Shown: positions 9,017 through 17,614 of the stretch, piece by piece
Layout: every line of letters begins with the position of its first letter
Position numbering within the stretch: position 1 is the first letter of the stretch
DNA from: Burkholderiales bacterium
GTDB lineage: Bacteria; Pseudomonadota; Gammaproteobacteria; Burkholderiales; SG8-39
Length of the DNA stretch: 33,420 nt
Assembly (NCBI GenBank): GCA_020845995.1
Contig: JADLES010000220.1
Location: 1 to 33,420 of the forward strand
Direction of reading: 5' to 3'
Program-made: the position numbers and the translations under genes
The notes under the pieces: generated by a model
Seen by the model: the letters and a program-made list of their open reading frames with translations, nothing else
Databases searched by the model: none
Told to the model about the DNA's origin: nothing

Positions 9017-9916
9017 GTGCCAATAACATCCACCTGCCCGTTTTGCAAAACTCGCACAGCCAGCGAGTGGGGAAGCGACGGCACGCGTCCGATTTACCAG
9101 TGTCCAGCCTGCGGCCCCATATTTTTCGACAGACCCATCGTTCACTCAGCGGATTATGCCGGCTACTACCCCTATCTTAAACAATTTGACACGGCGCGGT
9201 TTCGCTGGGAGCTGGCCATTCGCCGCAACAAATACCGATACCAGCTCGCCACGATCCGCAAACACCACCCGAACGCCATCGATCTGCTAGATATCGGCGC
9301 GGGACCGGGATATTTCTGCAAGATTGCAATGGAGGAAGACTGGCGTCCGCTCGCCGTGGAGCCCTCGCCCGCCGCGACCGAAGCCGGGACCCGCGAGCAT
9401 GGCATACGTTACGTGTCCCTCGCGGAAGTCACACCCGCCAGCATGGACGCAGTGACCTGCTTTCACGTATTGGAACACATCGAGGAGCCCGCTGCGTTTC
9501 TTCGCGCGATTCGGTCCACGTTGCGGCCCGGCGGAATCCTTGTGATCCACGTGCCTAACCGGATATCATTGTCATTCGCGATGCGGAATCTCGTTTGTCA
9601 ACTGCGGGGCGCGCGCGCGAAGCTGAGCAACCTCTATTACCCGGAGCACATCTCCGGGTTCTGCGATGAATCCCTCCCGAACGTCGTGACGCGGTTCGGC
9701 TTTGAGGTCATCCGCGTACGCACCGTGGCGATGTGGAGCCCGTTCTATGATCCGTTCTTCCTGCGCAACTATTTCATCGATGCAGCCGGGCTGCGAAAAG
9801 CGCGCGTCGATTTCCGCGGACTGCTAAAGCACGCGCTACGCAGCGCGATTGACAACGCCGGCGTACCGTTCGGCCGCGGCGATTGGATAGTCGGCCATTT
9901 CAGAGCATCGATCTGA
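9017..9916 (+). CDS. SAM-dependent methyltransferase with an N-terminal zinc ribbon
   Basis: The only plus-strand gene in the window, about 299 residues. The N-terminus has two CxxC pairs, CPFC and CPAC, about 26 residues apart, which look like a zinc ribbon. The SAM-binding motif I LLDIGAGPGYFCKIA follows, then VEPSPAA, CFHVLEHIEEP and LRPGGILVIHVPN, all typical of Methyltransf_11/23 proteins. Proteins with this layout occur in many polysaccharide loci and presumably methylate sugars. GTG 9017 is chosen because GGGAG lies about 11 bases upstream; TTG 8999 is the other option. It diverges from the polymerase-like gene and converges on the main operon. By eye its GC content is lower than that of the central operon, which hints at separate acquisition. 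Confidence 0.85.
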   Translation: MPITSTCPFCKTRTASEWGSDGTRPIYQCPACGPIFFDRPIVHSADYAGYYPYLKQFDTARFRWELAIRRNKYRYQLATIRKHHPNAIDLLDIGAGPGYFCKIAMEEDWRPLAVEPSPAATEAGTREHGIRYVSLAEVTPASMDAVTCFHVLEHIEEPAAFLRAIRSTLRPGGILVIHVPNRISLSFAMRNLVCQLRGARAKLSNLYYPEHISGFCDESLPNVVTRFGFEVIRVRTVAMWSPFYDPFFLRNYFIDAAGLRKARVDFRGLLKHALRSAIDNAGVPFGRGDWIVGHFRASI

Positions 9917-10105
9917 ACGGGCTGTAGCCTCGTGATTTCAGCCACCGGGCTTGAGTGTGTATCGTTTTCCACGCCGGATTGCACTCGATGGGTAGATCGT
10001 AGATGTACTTCCAGTCTGGCCCATGCCCTGAATCGCTCCTATACCTTGAAAGCGTTGCGCCGTGCTACGAAGCCGCGTTGCCCGGCGGTTGTCTCAAAAT
10101 CACCG
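9917..10105. other. Convergent intergenic gap without a recognisable gene
   Basis: This 189-base gap lies between the 3' end of the plus-strand methyltransferase and the 3' end of the main minus-strand operon. A bidirectional terminator would be expected here, but I find no strong GC stem followed by a T-run on either strand. No reading frame in it resembles a known protein. Confidence 0.5.
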
Positions 10106-11425
10106 TCACAGTTCGCCTGCCTGTTCCGTCCGAATACAGGCGTCGAAGAGTTGCGCATGTCGGTGTGCCATCGCCGGCGCCAAATGATTCAACAGTAAAG
10201 TTCGCCTCTCGAACCTCGTGCGAATCGAAACCTCTCCCAGAAAGGCGAGCAACGCCTGTGCCGACTCGCGCTTAGTATCCGACCCTTCGTCAAACGTCAT
10301 GACGTGACCTAATCCGGGACTTTCGCGCAGCGCATTACTCGCCACGGAGCCGCTCAGGAATATGCCCAGGAGCGGCTTTCCGGAAAGCGCGTAGGTGTAA
10401 AGCTTGGAGGGCATGTAGCCCTCGTTGTCCACGCCAAGAACGAGTACGCCGTCGGCCTCCAGCAGGAGTTCCAGGGAGTGTCGATACGTCACCCTGCGCG
10501 GCTCCTCCACGACCAGCGCCCCTGTGCCTTCCGATTCGGCAATCTCCTGCAAATACCTTGGCTCCCCTTCGCGCCAGCCGAGCATCGTTCCGTACAGTTC
10601 GACGCGGATCGCCGCCCGTGGCCATCCGGAAGTACCACGCAACGCTCTGACAGCGCGGCAAAACGCTGTAAACGCCCGCGCCATTACGGGACCTCCGGCA
10701 CCGACATAAATTATGCGCCTTATCTCTCCTTTTATCGGCAACGGCAGTTGCGCCAACCCGCCCGCCTCTTGCAGGTCTCGGACGCTCGCTGCGAACGGAA
10801 TCACCTCACGGCGGCCGGCCAGCCGCCATGGCGCGCCGCTGGCCTCATGACGAGCGTCGAGATCCTGCAGATACTTGGGCGAAACGGAGATCAGCGCGCT
10901 TGCAAGCCGCGTCGTGCGCTTTTCGATCTCTCGAAGAATACGCTGGTTCATCTTTCGTCGCAGGCCCGGCGGCGTACCGCCGAAATAGCCAGGTCCTGGC
11001 CGATATATTGGATCGTGAATATCGATCACGTAGGGCACACTGCGTTCGGCGAGCCAGCGCGGCCCCATCAGGAACAGGTTGAACTGCGTAGTCGAGAAGT
11101 ACACAAGATCGAATCTCGCGCGCGCAAGCAGCGCCCTTCCCGCAAAATACATCGGCAGCAGCGCGCGCCACCCGATAGTGCGGGATCGGACCAACGATCC
11201 GAAACCCGGTGGCAGCGGTGGCGCGTAGTGCACTCGAGCGTCCGGCACAAAGAAAGCTGTCGCGTCGTCGTCAATGCAGTTCCGATCCTGCATCGACTGA
11301 TCCGGCGCCAGAATCTCTACGTCCCATCCGTACGCTGGCAATTCCCAGGCAAGCAGGCGCGCACGCTGCATGTCGGCGATCATCGCCGGTGCATAGCTGC
11401 TGACGACAATGAGGACCTTCTTCAC
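10106..11425 (-). CDS. GT4-like glycosyltransferase (last gene of the main operon)
   Basis: A 439-residue GT-B glycosyltransferase-like protein. The N-terminus KKVLIVVSSYAPAMIADMQR and the following GWDVEILAPD resemble GT4 enzymes of the WbuB/WbpH type. The donor domain includes RIIYVGAGGPVM and GYMPSKLYTYALSGKPLLG, where the second glutamate of the usual E-x7-E motif is replaced by tyrosine. This is common in GT4 subgroups with a PSKL-x-EY-type segment, so activity is still plausible. The start is GTG 11425, forming a GTGA overlap with the upstream methyltransferase stop. It is the 3'-terminal gene of the long operon; its donor and acceptor are unknown. Confidence 0.82.
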   Translation of the reverse strand: MKKVLIVVSSYAPAMIADMQRARLLAWELPAYGWDVEILAPDQSMQDRNCIDDDATAFFVPDARVHYAPPLPPGFGSLVRSRTIGWRALLPMYFAGRALLARARFDLVYFSTTQFNLFLMGPRWLAERSVPYVIDIHDPIYRPGPGYFGGTPPGLRRKMNQRILREIEKRTTRLASALISVSPKYLQDLDARHEASGAPWRLAGRREVIPFAASVRDLQEAGGLAQLPLPIKGEIRRIIYVGAGGPVMARAFTAFCRAVRALRGTSGWPRAAIRVELYGTMLGWREGEPRYLQEIAESEGTGALVVEEPRRVTYRHSLELLLEADGVLVLGVDNEGYMPSKLYTYALSGKPLLGIFLSGSVASNALRESPGLGHVMTFDEGSDTKRESAQALLAFLGEVSIRTRFERRTLLLNHLAPAMAHRHAQLFDACIRTEQAGEL

Positions 11426-12162
11426 CGCGCGTTTGCCGTCGGCTTACGAGCACGCACGTACAAAGAAAATGGCATCTCCGGATCCATGCTCGCGAACCAC
11501 ACGAACGGCAGTGCAAAAGGAAAGAACGGCAGCGCGGCCCAATCACCCGCGCGGTTGCGAATCCAGCGCAGAAACTCGTCGGCCAGGTAGAGAGAGAGAG
11601 GGCCGATTCCCGCCATCACGTCGATTTCGAAGCCGACGGGTTCGAGCAAGGCGCGGTAGTCCGCCAGCGTATAGCCGGGCCGGACATGCCCGCCCGCCTC
11701 CCGGGTGTCGAGGACTTCACGCCGGTGGCGCGGGTGGTCTGCGTTCGGGCAGCACAGGTGCAGCGCGCCTCCCGGATTCAGTAAACGAAAGAAGTCCGCG
11801 ACCACCTCCCGATCACGACGCATGTGCTCGAGCACCTCGTAGCAGATGATTTCGTCGAATCGCCTCGTCTCGGACGCGAGATCATACAGATTGCGCACTT
11901 CGAACCTCAGACGCTTCGGGTCCGCGCCGCGGTAGCCGACGAGGAAGCGCTCGGCCCTCTCCGCCTGCTGCCGGTCGAAATTCAGCGCGACCACCGATGC
12001 ACCCGACTGATAGGCGCGCCACGCGAAATATCCGTTGCCGCTGCCGGCGTCGAGCACGGTGCGCGCGCCGCTGCGCCAGTTCTGCGAGAGCGAAGCGCGA
12101 TTGCGCAGATGAATATCCAACCCGGGATAGACGATGCTCCGCAGAAAGTCACGGAGCCACAT
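11422..12162 (-). CDS. Class I SAM-dependent methyltransferase
   Basis: A methyltransferase of about 246 residues. Motif I is TVLDAGSGNGYFAWRA at about residues 34-49, followed by VVALNFD, EIICYEVLEHMRRD and LLNPGGALHLCCPN, a clear class I fold of the UbiG/Methyltransf_11 type. The C-terminus has a hydrophobic aromatic stretch (ALPFFPFALPFVWFA) that may contact membrane. ATG 12162 is used because the frame upstream of it has no family character; a GTG 15 bases further upstream (12177) is possible. It starts 68 bases after the upstream GT4 stop, the widest gap in the operon. A run of six CT dinucleotides lies inside the coding sequence near 11589-11600. The methylated substrate is unknown. Confidence 0.85.
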   Translation of the reverse strand: MWLRDFLRSIVYPGLDIHLRNRASLSQNWRSGARTVLDAGSGNGYFAWRAYQSGASVVALNFDRQQAERAERFLVGYRGADPKRLRFEVRNLYDLASETRRFDEIICYEVLEHMRRDREVVADFFRLLNPGGALHLCCPNADHPRHRREVLDTREAGGHVRPGYTLADYRALLEPVGFEIDVMAGIGPLSLYLADEFLRWIRNRAGDWAALPFFPFALPFVWFASMDPEMPFSLYVRARKPTANAR

Positions 12163-12230
12163 GACGCTCAACGACACTGATTTCTCTGGGCTGCATCCCG
12201 GCTGGATGACGGTTCGGACAACGGCGGAAT

Positions 12231-13475
12231 CTACACCGCGCCGCGCCCCAGCGCTTTGGCGACCGAATCCACGAGCGCGCGCGAGCAACGCTCCCAGCAG
12301 AACGTGGCCGCCGCCTCGAGCGCCGCCGCCTTCGCACGCGCGAGCCGATCGGGATCGAGGAGCAGCGCGTCGAGGCGCGAGGCGAGCTCGCGGCTATCGC
12401 CCGACGACCAGAGGTGGACTGCCTCCCCGGCCTGGCTTGCCACCTCGCGGCCGCCCGCCGTGTCGCTGGCGACGACCGGCAGGCCCGCCAGCAGATAGTG
12501 AAGCATCTTGTTGGTGATAGTGAGATTCCGGCTAGGGATGGGAGGTACCTCGCCGGAAAATCCGACGTCGTGCTCGGCAATCCGCGAGAGTAGCTCTGCG
12601 CCGGGAACCGTTTCGTGAAAGCGGATTCTCCCGCGCCGTTCCGGCGCAACGCGGCTGATCAGCTGCTCGCGGTAGGACGGTTCCGAATGCCCGCGCAGGT
12701 GCACCACCGCATCCGCACTCATCCGCGATATCGCCTCCATGAGGTCCTCGAGCCCGCGCCCCGGCCCGAGTGTCTGCGAATACCAATGGATGGACAGTCG
12801 ACTTTCGCTCGCGCGGTCCTTCCGCTGTCCGTCGAGCCGCTGCCGGTCCGCCCAGGGAAACGCGTTGTAGACGACCCTCGGGGGAGCGCATCCATAGCGC
12901 TCGGCCAGCGCCTGGCTCATCGTCGCCGATGTGCAGGTCGCATGGGCAGATGCCTTCAGCACGTCGCGCTCGAGCTCGCGCAGCAGCGCCACGGGTCGGT
13001 CGCGCTTTGCCTCCGGTGCAAGGTCCTCGGAGAACCAGTCCTCCATGTCCACGCCGATGCGCCGTCCTCGGCGGTACAGCGCGCGGGCGGCGTGCAGGCC
13101 AGCCTCGGAATGCGCGATGAAGAGCTGCGCGTCCGACCGCACGGCGTGGCGCAGCAATCCATCCACAGCGTAGCCGAGCTCGCCGCGCGACTCGAGGCCG
13201 AAGACGGCGTGGCACTTGCGCGCGATTCCCGTCCTCGCGCGGGCAACAAGAGCCCGCGCCTCGCCGCGCGCGCTGCCATCGGCGAGATCGAGCACGACCT
13301 CGAAGGCGTACGGCGCGCCGGCGAGCATCGCGCGGTCGCGGCGCTTCGTCTCCTCGGAGAGCCAGGCGCCGGCGATCGTGACCCGGAATCCAGCGCCCGC
13401 GAGTGCTTCGGCCTCCTTCTGGGCGCGCGGGTTGTTGCACAGGGCATTGCCTGTCAGAAGCATGACGTGCGTCAT
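12231..13475 (-). CDS. GT4-like glycosyltransferase
   Basis: A 414-residue GT-B glycosyltransferase-like protein. It begins THVMLLTGNALCNNPRAQKE, with the NPR-x-x-KEA pattern often seen in GT4-like enzymes. The central region GVDMEDWFSEDL is followed by the donor-domain start SIHWYSQTLGPGRGLEDLM and the donor-binding region NLTITNKMLHYLLAGLPVV. The canonical E-x7-E is not evident, so the precise subfamily is uncertain. The ATG at 13475 overlaps the upstream methyltransferase stop as ATGA, which fixes the start over a longer frame upstream. It should act in the cytoplasm as one of the repeat-unit glycosyltransferases. Confidence 0.8.
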   Translation of the reverse strand: MTHVMLLTGNALCNNPRAQKEAEALAGAGFRVTIAGAWLSEETKRRDRAMLAGAPYAFEVVLDLADGSARGEARALVARARTGIARKCHAVFGLESRGELGYAVDGLLRHAVRSDAQLFIAHSEAGLHAARALYRRGRRIGVDMEDWFSEDLAPEAKRDRPVALLRELERDVLKASAHATCTSATMSQALAERYGCAPPRVVYNAFPWADRQRLDGQRKDRASESRLSIHWYSQTLGPGRGLEDLMEAISRMSADAVVHLRGHSEPSYREQLISRVAPERRGRIRFHETVPGAELLSRIAEHDVGFSGEVPPIPSRNLTITNKMLHYLLAGLPVVASDTAGGREVASQAGEAVHLWSSGDSRELASRLDALLLDPDRLARAKAAALEAAATFCWERCSRALVDSVAKALGRGAV

Positions 13476-14152
13476 GCGATCGCTTCGACGTAGAGGGACT
13501 CGCAGGCGCGCGATTCGGCGTCGACGAGCAGCGCGGGATCCCGCCCGGCGCGGAACGCCACCTTTTCCACCGTCGCGAAGCCGGCCTCGTGCAGCATGCG
13601 CTCGAGCAGATGCAAGTCGTACATGGCGCGGTGTCCTTGCGGGGACTCGCGGTCCTGGTAGAAGACGCGGTTGACGTGCAGGATCGGGGACTCGGGGCCG
13701 TCCGCCCCCGGCGCCGACTGGTACGGAAACGGGACGCTCGCATCGCCGCGGATCTGCCGGCCGTAGATCGTGAGGTAAAGCTCGGCATCGGGGACGACGA
13801 CACGCAGGATTCCTCCGTCCGCGAGCACCCTGCGGCACTCGCGCAGGATGCTCTTCGCCTCGGGCATCGAAAAATGCTCCAGGCAGTGCTCGCTGAACAC
13901 GCCGCGCATCGCGCCGTCGGCGAACGGCAGGCCGCGCCCGATATCCCAGCAGACATCCACGCCAGAGTGCCACTGGTAGTCTAGGTTGATGAATTCCGAA
14001 TGGCAATTCCGTCCGCAGCCGATGTCGAGATAGCGAACGCCGCGGATGCGCGCCGCGCGAAGCTGGAACCGTCGGTTGCGCAGCAGGCGCCCGGCCATCG
14101 CCTGCACTTTCGCGTAGGAGGAGATCGGCCGCCGCGCCGAGCCCGCGCTCAT
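13472..14152 (-). CDS. Class I SAM-dependent methyltransferase
   Basis: A 226-residue methyltransferase-like protein. The SAM-binding region is YLDIGCGRNCHSEFINLDY at about residues 41-59, followed by DVCWDIGRGLPF and SEHCLEHFSMPEA, then RVLADGGILRVVVPD. The EHCLEHF and VVPDAELY features match a methyltransferase group common in polysaccharide clusters, sometimes annotated only as methyltransferase-domain proteins. The N-terminus is basic. ATG 14152 overlaps the SDR epimerase stop as ATGA, and its own stop overlaps the next GT4 as ATGA. The sugar target is unknown. Confidence 0.83.
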   Translation of the reverse strand: MSAGSARRPISSYAKVQAMAGRLLRNRRFQLRAARIRGVRYLDIGCGRNCHSEFINLDYQWHSGVDVCWDIGRGLPFADGAMRGVFSEHCLEHFSMPEAKSILRECRRVLADGGILRVVVPDAELYLTIYGRQIRGDASVPFPYQSAPGADGPESPILHVNRVFYQDRESPQGHRAMYDLHLLERMLHEAGFATVEKVAFRAGRDPALLVDAESRACESLYVEAIA

Positions 14153-15219
14153 CCGACCAGCTCCAGCCAGCGCGGGTTCTGCTCCGCGTGGCCCGCGATT
14201 TCCTCCAGCACCGAGGCGATGGGCGTCCGCACGTGCCAGTCCCAGGCGGCCTGCAACCGCGTCGAGTCCATGACCACCCAGGGCGCGTCGTAGACGCGCG
14301 GCTCAGGGTCCGCGCCCACCGTCCTCTTGCCGAAGCGCTGCTCGCACCAGTGGCTGAGATTCGTCAGCGACATGCTGTTCTCCACGCCGCCACCCACATT
14401 CAGGACGCGCGGCACCTTGCGCGCGGGGTCGCGCATCTGCGCGACGAGGAGCGGCGCGAGGTCGCGAGGATGCAGGCAGTCGCGCACTTGGTGACCGTAG
14501 CCGCCGAAGCCGATGTAGCGCAGTGGTCTGCCTGCGCGCCAAGAATGGATCCAGTGCGAAAAAATTCCCTGGTCGGCGCGGCCGAACTGGCCCGCTCCGG
14601 CCAGAACTCCGCACCGATCAATCCATACAGGGAATCCAAATGCCACGCCATATTCGAGCGCGAGCTGCTCGGAAGCGAGTTTCGTCGCCCCGTACAGGCT
14701 GACCGGTGCGGCCGTCGAGAAACCCTCGGCGATGCCCTTGCCCGAAAGGCCCGGCGGAAGCGCCGCAGGCTGCGATGGCCGGAATGCGCCACCGGCCACC
14801 TCGACCGGCAGCGACGCGAGCGCTTCCACGGAATAGACGCGGCTCGTGCTCAACAGGACGAAGCCCGCCTTGTGCGCCTTGCAGAATTCCAGGACGTTGA
14901 GGGTCCCGACGAGGTTGTGCTCGACGACCTGCCGGCTGCTGAATTTCCCGTCGACACCGGCGAGCACGCTCGGATTGGCCGCCGCATCGATGACCCAATC
15001 CACGCGGCCCAGAGCGGCCAGATCGTGCGCGATGCGAAGATCGCCGTGCACGAGCTCGACCCCGGCGCGCCGCAGCGCGCCGACGTTCGTTTCGCTGCCA
15101 GCGCGCGAAAGATTGTCGATACCGGCGACTTGCGGGCGAGTCGCTCCCGGCTCCCGCAGCAGCTCGCGCGCCAGCGAGCTGCCCACGAAGCCGCAGGCAC
15201 CGGTGATGAGGATCCTCAT
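14149..15219 (-). CDS. NAD-dependent SDR epimerase, CDP-paratose/tyvelose 2-epimerase-like
   Basis: An extended short-chain dehydrogenase of 356 residues that should interconvert a nucleotide sugar in the cytoplasm. The NAD-binding glycine motif is ITGACGFVGSSLARELL, followed by the NPSVLAGVDGKFSSRQ segment that I associate with CDP-paratose 2-epimerase-like proteins. The catalytic Ser/Tyr/Lys set appears as LSTSRVYS and SLYGATKLASE. ATG 15219 overlaps the upstream GT stop as ATGA. No CDP-glucose dehydratase or paratose synthase is present in the window, so the exact substrate may differ from CDP-paratose. A second related SDR lies at 24936-26000. Confidence 0.8.
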   Translation of the reverse strand: MRILITGACGFVGSSLARELLREPGATRPQVAGIDNLSRAGSETNVGALRRAGVELVHGDLRIAHDLAALGRVDWVIDAAANPSVLAGVDGKFSSRQVVEHNLVGTLNVLEFCKAHKAGFVLLSTSRVYSVEALASLPVEVAGGAFRPSQPAALPPGLSGKGIAEGFSTAAPVSLYGATKLASEQLALEYGVAFGFPVWIDRCGVLAGAGQFGRADQGIFSHWIHSWRAGRPLRYIGFGGYGHQVRDCLHPRDLAPLLVAQMRDPARKVPRVLNVGGGVENSMSLTNLSHWCEQRFGKRTVGADPEPRVYDAPWVVMDSTRLQAAWDWHVRTPIASVLEEIAGHAEQNPRWLELVG

Positions 15220-16418
15220 GCCGCGCCTTGCACGGCAGGCCGGCGCCCGGTTGCCGCCTGCCGTAGAAAATTGGCGAACCTGCGCCGGATCGCCGCAGGC
15301 TCGAACTGCTCGCGCGCGAGCCTCGCCGCCGCGTCCGAGAGGCGAATCCGCAGCTGCGCGTCGTCGCGCAGGCGTCCGAGCAGGGGCCCGAGCGCCGCGG
15401 GCGATGCGGACGTCGCGTGCAGTCCCGCTTCCGGGTGGCGCTGCGCCCAGCGCACGCCTGTCGCGAACTCGGGCCCGATCACGAGCATCGGCATGCCCGC
15501 CCAGCAGTATTCGGACAGTTTGGTCGGGAAGTGGGTGCGATAGACCTGCAGCATCCGCCCTTCGAAGGCGTAGGGCTGCACGACGGCATCGCATTCGGCC
15601 TGCACCGCGGGCCACAGATCAGCGGGCGCGAGGAAGCCGCGGTTCACGACGTTCGGGTGCTCGATGAGCGCGTGCTGGTCGCGCGTATACAGGAGCAGCC
15701 GGGTCCGCGTCGCTTCGAGCGACGCCAGAATCGTGCCGAGCCCTTCGCGATAGCCCAGGCCAAGCGATCCGGCGTAGCCGAGCGTCAACCCGGGCCCGTG
15801 CTTGAGCGATGCGCTCTCGGCCGGGGCGCGCGGTCGGATGCCCTCGGGCGGGCCGAAATAGAGAACTTCGCTCGCTCTGCCGAACCGGTCCTCCAGGTAT
15901 GCGCACATCTCGCGGCTCACGCCCAAGGATACCGCAGCGTCCGCGTACATCCGCCGTAGGAACCCCCTAAACGCGCCCTCCAGCAGGGGATGCGCGGTTT
16001 CAAAGGTCTGCGGGTCGTCCATGGTTACGGTCATCAGCGGCACGCCCAGCCTTAGCGCGAGCGCCCAGGCGTGCTTGAAGTACGAGAGCTTGTCCATGAC
16101 CGTGACCACCACCTCGGGCGCGAACTCGCGCGCGAGCGCCAGCGACCGGCCAAGCTGCGGCTCGAACACCCGGTTGACCGCATTCAACCCGCTCATCCAC
16201 GCCCGGAAGCGCGTGCACGCCAGCCGGTAAGTCAGCAGCTCGAGCGTTTCGTAGCGACAGGAAAGCCTCTGCGCGTCCTTTTCCGGCGCGGGGCCGAGCA
16301 CCATGAGCCGATCACCAGGATAATCCGAAAGCGCGCGATAGAGTTGCATGCTGCCCGCGTTCACCGATTGCGGGACCTCTGAGGTGCAGAACAGCACCTT
16401 CGGGCAATTGCGGGTCAC
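15216..16418 (-). CDS. GT4-like glycosyltransferase
   Basis: A 400-residue protein with the two-domain GT-B layout. N-terminal NCPKVLFCTSEVPQSVNAGS is a Rossmann-type start, VVVTVMDKLSYFKHAW lies in the acceptor domain, the donor domain starts LTLGYAGSLGLGYREGL, and FPTKLSEYCWAGMPMLVIG matches the donor-binding segment of GT4-like proteins. The classical E-x7-E is not fully present. GTG 16418 overlaps the upstream stop as GTGA, which is why the longer upstream frame is rejected. Substrate unknown. Confidence 0.78.
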   Translation of the reverse strand: MTRNCPKVLFCTSEVPQSVNAGSMQLYRALSDYPGDRLMVLGPAPEKDAQRLSCRYETLELLTYRLACTRFRAWMSGLNAVNRVFEPQLGRSLALAREFAPEVVVTVMDKLSYFKHAWALALRLGVPLMTVTMDDPQTFETAHPLLEGAFRGFLRRMYADAAVSLGVSREMCAYLEDRFGRASEVLYFGPPEGIRPRAPAESASLKHGPGLTLGYAGSLGLGYREGLGTILASLEATRTRLLLYTRDQHALIEHPNVVNRGFLAPADLWPAVQAECDAVVQPYAFEGRMLQVYRTHFPTKLSEYCWAGMPMLVIGPEFATGVRWAQRHPEAGLHATSASPAALGPLLGRLRDDAQLRIRLSDAAARLAREQFEPAAIRRRFANFLRQAATGRRPAVQGAA

Positions 16419-17614
16419 GCCGCGATCCTCATGCCGGCGTGCTCCAGAAAGCGCTCGGCCATGCGGCGCGGCGAGTAGTTTTCCAGCGCCCAGCGCGGTC
16501 CTTCGTTTGCGATTCGCTCCAGGCAACCCGGATCCGCTCGGATCCGCTCAATAGCGTCGCTTACTCTTGTAAAGTCCACGCCTATGTAGTCCTTCCAGTT
16601 TTCTGGCATCACTGGCAGCTGAGCGCCATACCTCTCCAGATCCGGGTTGAACGCGACGCAACCCGAAATCAGAGACTCCCAAAAGCGAAAGCTGTCCCAC
16701 TGCACCAAGCGCGGCGCGCGCGAATCGAGCTGGCCCAGTAGCCCGTACACGGTGCGGCGAATCCTCGCGCGGTTGCCGCCCACCAGATAGCACTCCGGAT
16801 TGCGGTACGGTAGCGGCGGGATCAGCTCTCCGCAAAAGCACGCGACCGCACGCGACGCCTTCAGCCGCGCGTAGTAGGCCCCCGAGAAACGGCCGCCAGT
16901 CTGGTGCCACATCAGCCGCTCGTAGGCGTCCGCCGGTTCGGTCGCGAGATTGTCCTTTGTGCGATCTACAACGAGCAACGGCTCGATCGCGGGCACGAAT
17001 GTCCGCTCAGCGAGCGTGCGCACGCCGTGCGAGTAAGGATGGGAAGCGCCGAAATTCCACAGCAGCGTCGCCGCTCGTTTCTCGAACGGGGGCGCGTCGG
17101 CCGTCGCCGAGAGAATCCTGCGCGTGAAGCCCAGCACCCACGGTCGCACGTTTTCTGGATGCCACGCCCGGCGATTCAGCTTGGAGCGCAGGATGAGGTC
17201 AAATTGCCTGAACTCAGGCTCCCACGACACGGTGCGATGCCCGTCGTGGCTGTCCATATACACAGTCTTGTACTTGCGCCCCGTCTTGAACAATCCCTCC
17301 GGAAGCGGGCGGCGGACCAAGTCGAATGTCTTCATCCTGATCCAATAGGGCCAGGTGTAGCTAACGACGACCACGTCGCAATCCTCCGGGCGAATGGCCG
17401 GATCGTGCCGGATCAGGTAATCGCCCGGTTCCGTGCTCTCCAGCCAATAGTCGCAGCTTCCCGAAAACGGCACGCCGAGATCCCGCAGTCCTTCGGCGAG
17501 CGCGATGACATCTTCCTGGAGATTCCCTTCCTCGTTCCTACAGTAAAAGTAGACGCGCGGCATTCGCCGCAAAGGCGCGTCAGGCGCCAGCGGAGATTTC
17601 AAGGAATGCCGCAT
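16415..17614 (-). CDS. Glycosyltransferase-like protein of unassigned family
   Basis: A 399-residue soluble protein that I cannot place in a named family with confidence. The N-terminal half contains RVYFYCRNEEGNLQEDVIAL, DVVVVSYTWPYWIRMK and YMDSHDGHR. The C-terminal half contains WDSFRFWESLISGCVAFNP and LPVMPENWKDYIGVDF, then repeated acidic/basic helices. The FWESLISGCVAF segment resembles the donor-binding end of exostosin-type or group 1 glycosyltransferases, where a glutamate is followed by a small-residue turn. That resemblance and its place between a GT2 and a GT4-like gene support a glycosyltransferase role. ATG 17614 overlaps the GT2 gene by 35 bases; ATG 17563 would begin at PRVYFY. 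Confidence 0.6.
   Translation of the reverse strand: MRHSLKSPLAPDAPLRRMPRVYFYCRNEEGNLQEDVIALAEGLRDLGVPFSGSCDYWLESTEPGDYLIRHDPAIRPEDCDVVVVSYTWPYWIRMKTFDLVRRPLPEGLFKTGRKYKTVYMDSHDGHRTVSWEPEFRQFDLILRSKLNRRAWHPENVRPWVLGFTRRILSATADAPPFEKRAATLLWNFGASHPYSHGVRTLAERTFVPAIEPLLVVDRTKDNLATEPADAYERLMWHQTGGRFSGAYYARLKASRAVACFCGELIPPLPYRNPECYLVGGNRARIRRTVYGLLGQLDSRAPRLVQWDSFRFWESLISGCVAFNPDLERYGAQLPVMPENWKDYIGVDFTRVSDAIERIRADPGCLERIANEGPRWALENYSPRRMAERFLEHAGMRIAA

Noticed and set aside
9917..10105. Possible bidirectional terminator between the convergent genes
   Set aside because: I found no stem longer than about four pairs followed by a T-run on either strand.
11589..11600. Run of six AG (CT) dinucleotides inside a methyltransferase gene, considered as a phase-variation tract
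   Set aside because: It is short, encodes a plausible Pro-Leu-Ser-Leu-Tyr stretch, and nothing else suggests slippage control.
14188..15543. Long plus-strand open frame of about 450 codons opposite the SDR and GT4-like genes
   Set aside because: It lies antisense to two well-supported genes, is rich in Arg and Ala as expected for a GC-rich complement, and has no recognisable motif.
16530..16549. Tandem copy of the ten-base unit GGATCCGCTC
   Set aside because: Only two copies, inside coding sequence that reads as a normal helix; probably chance codon repetition.
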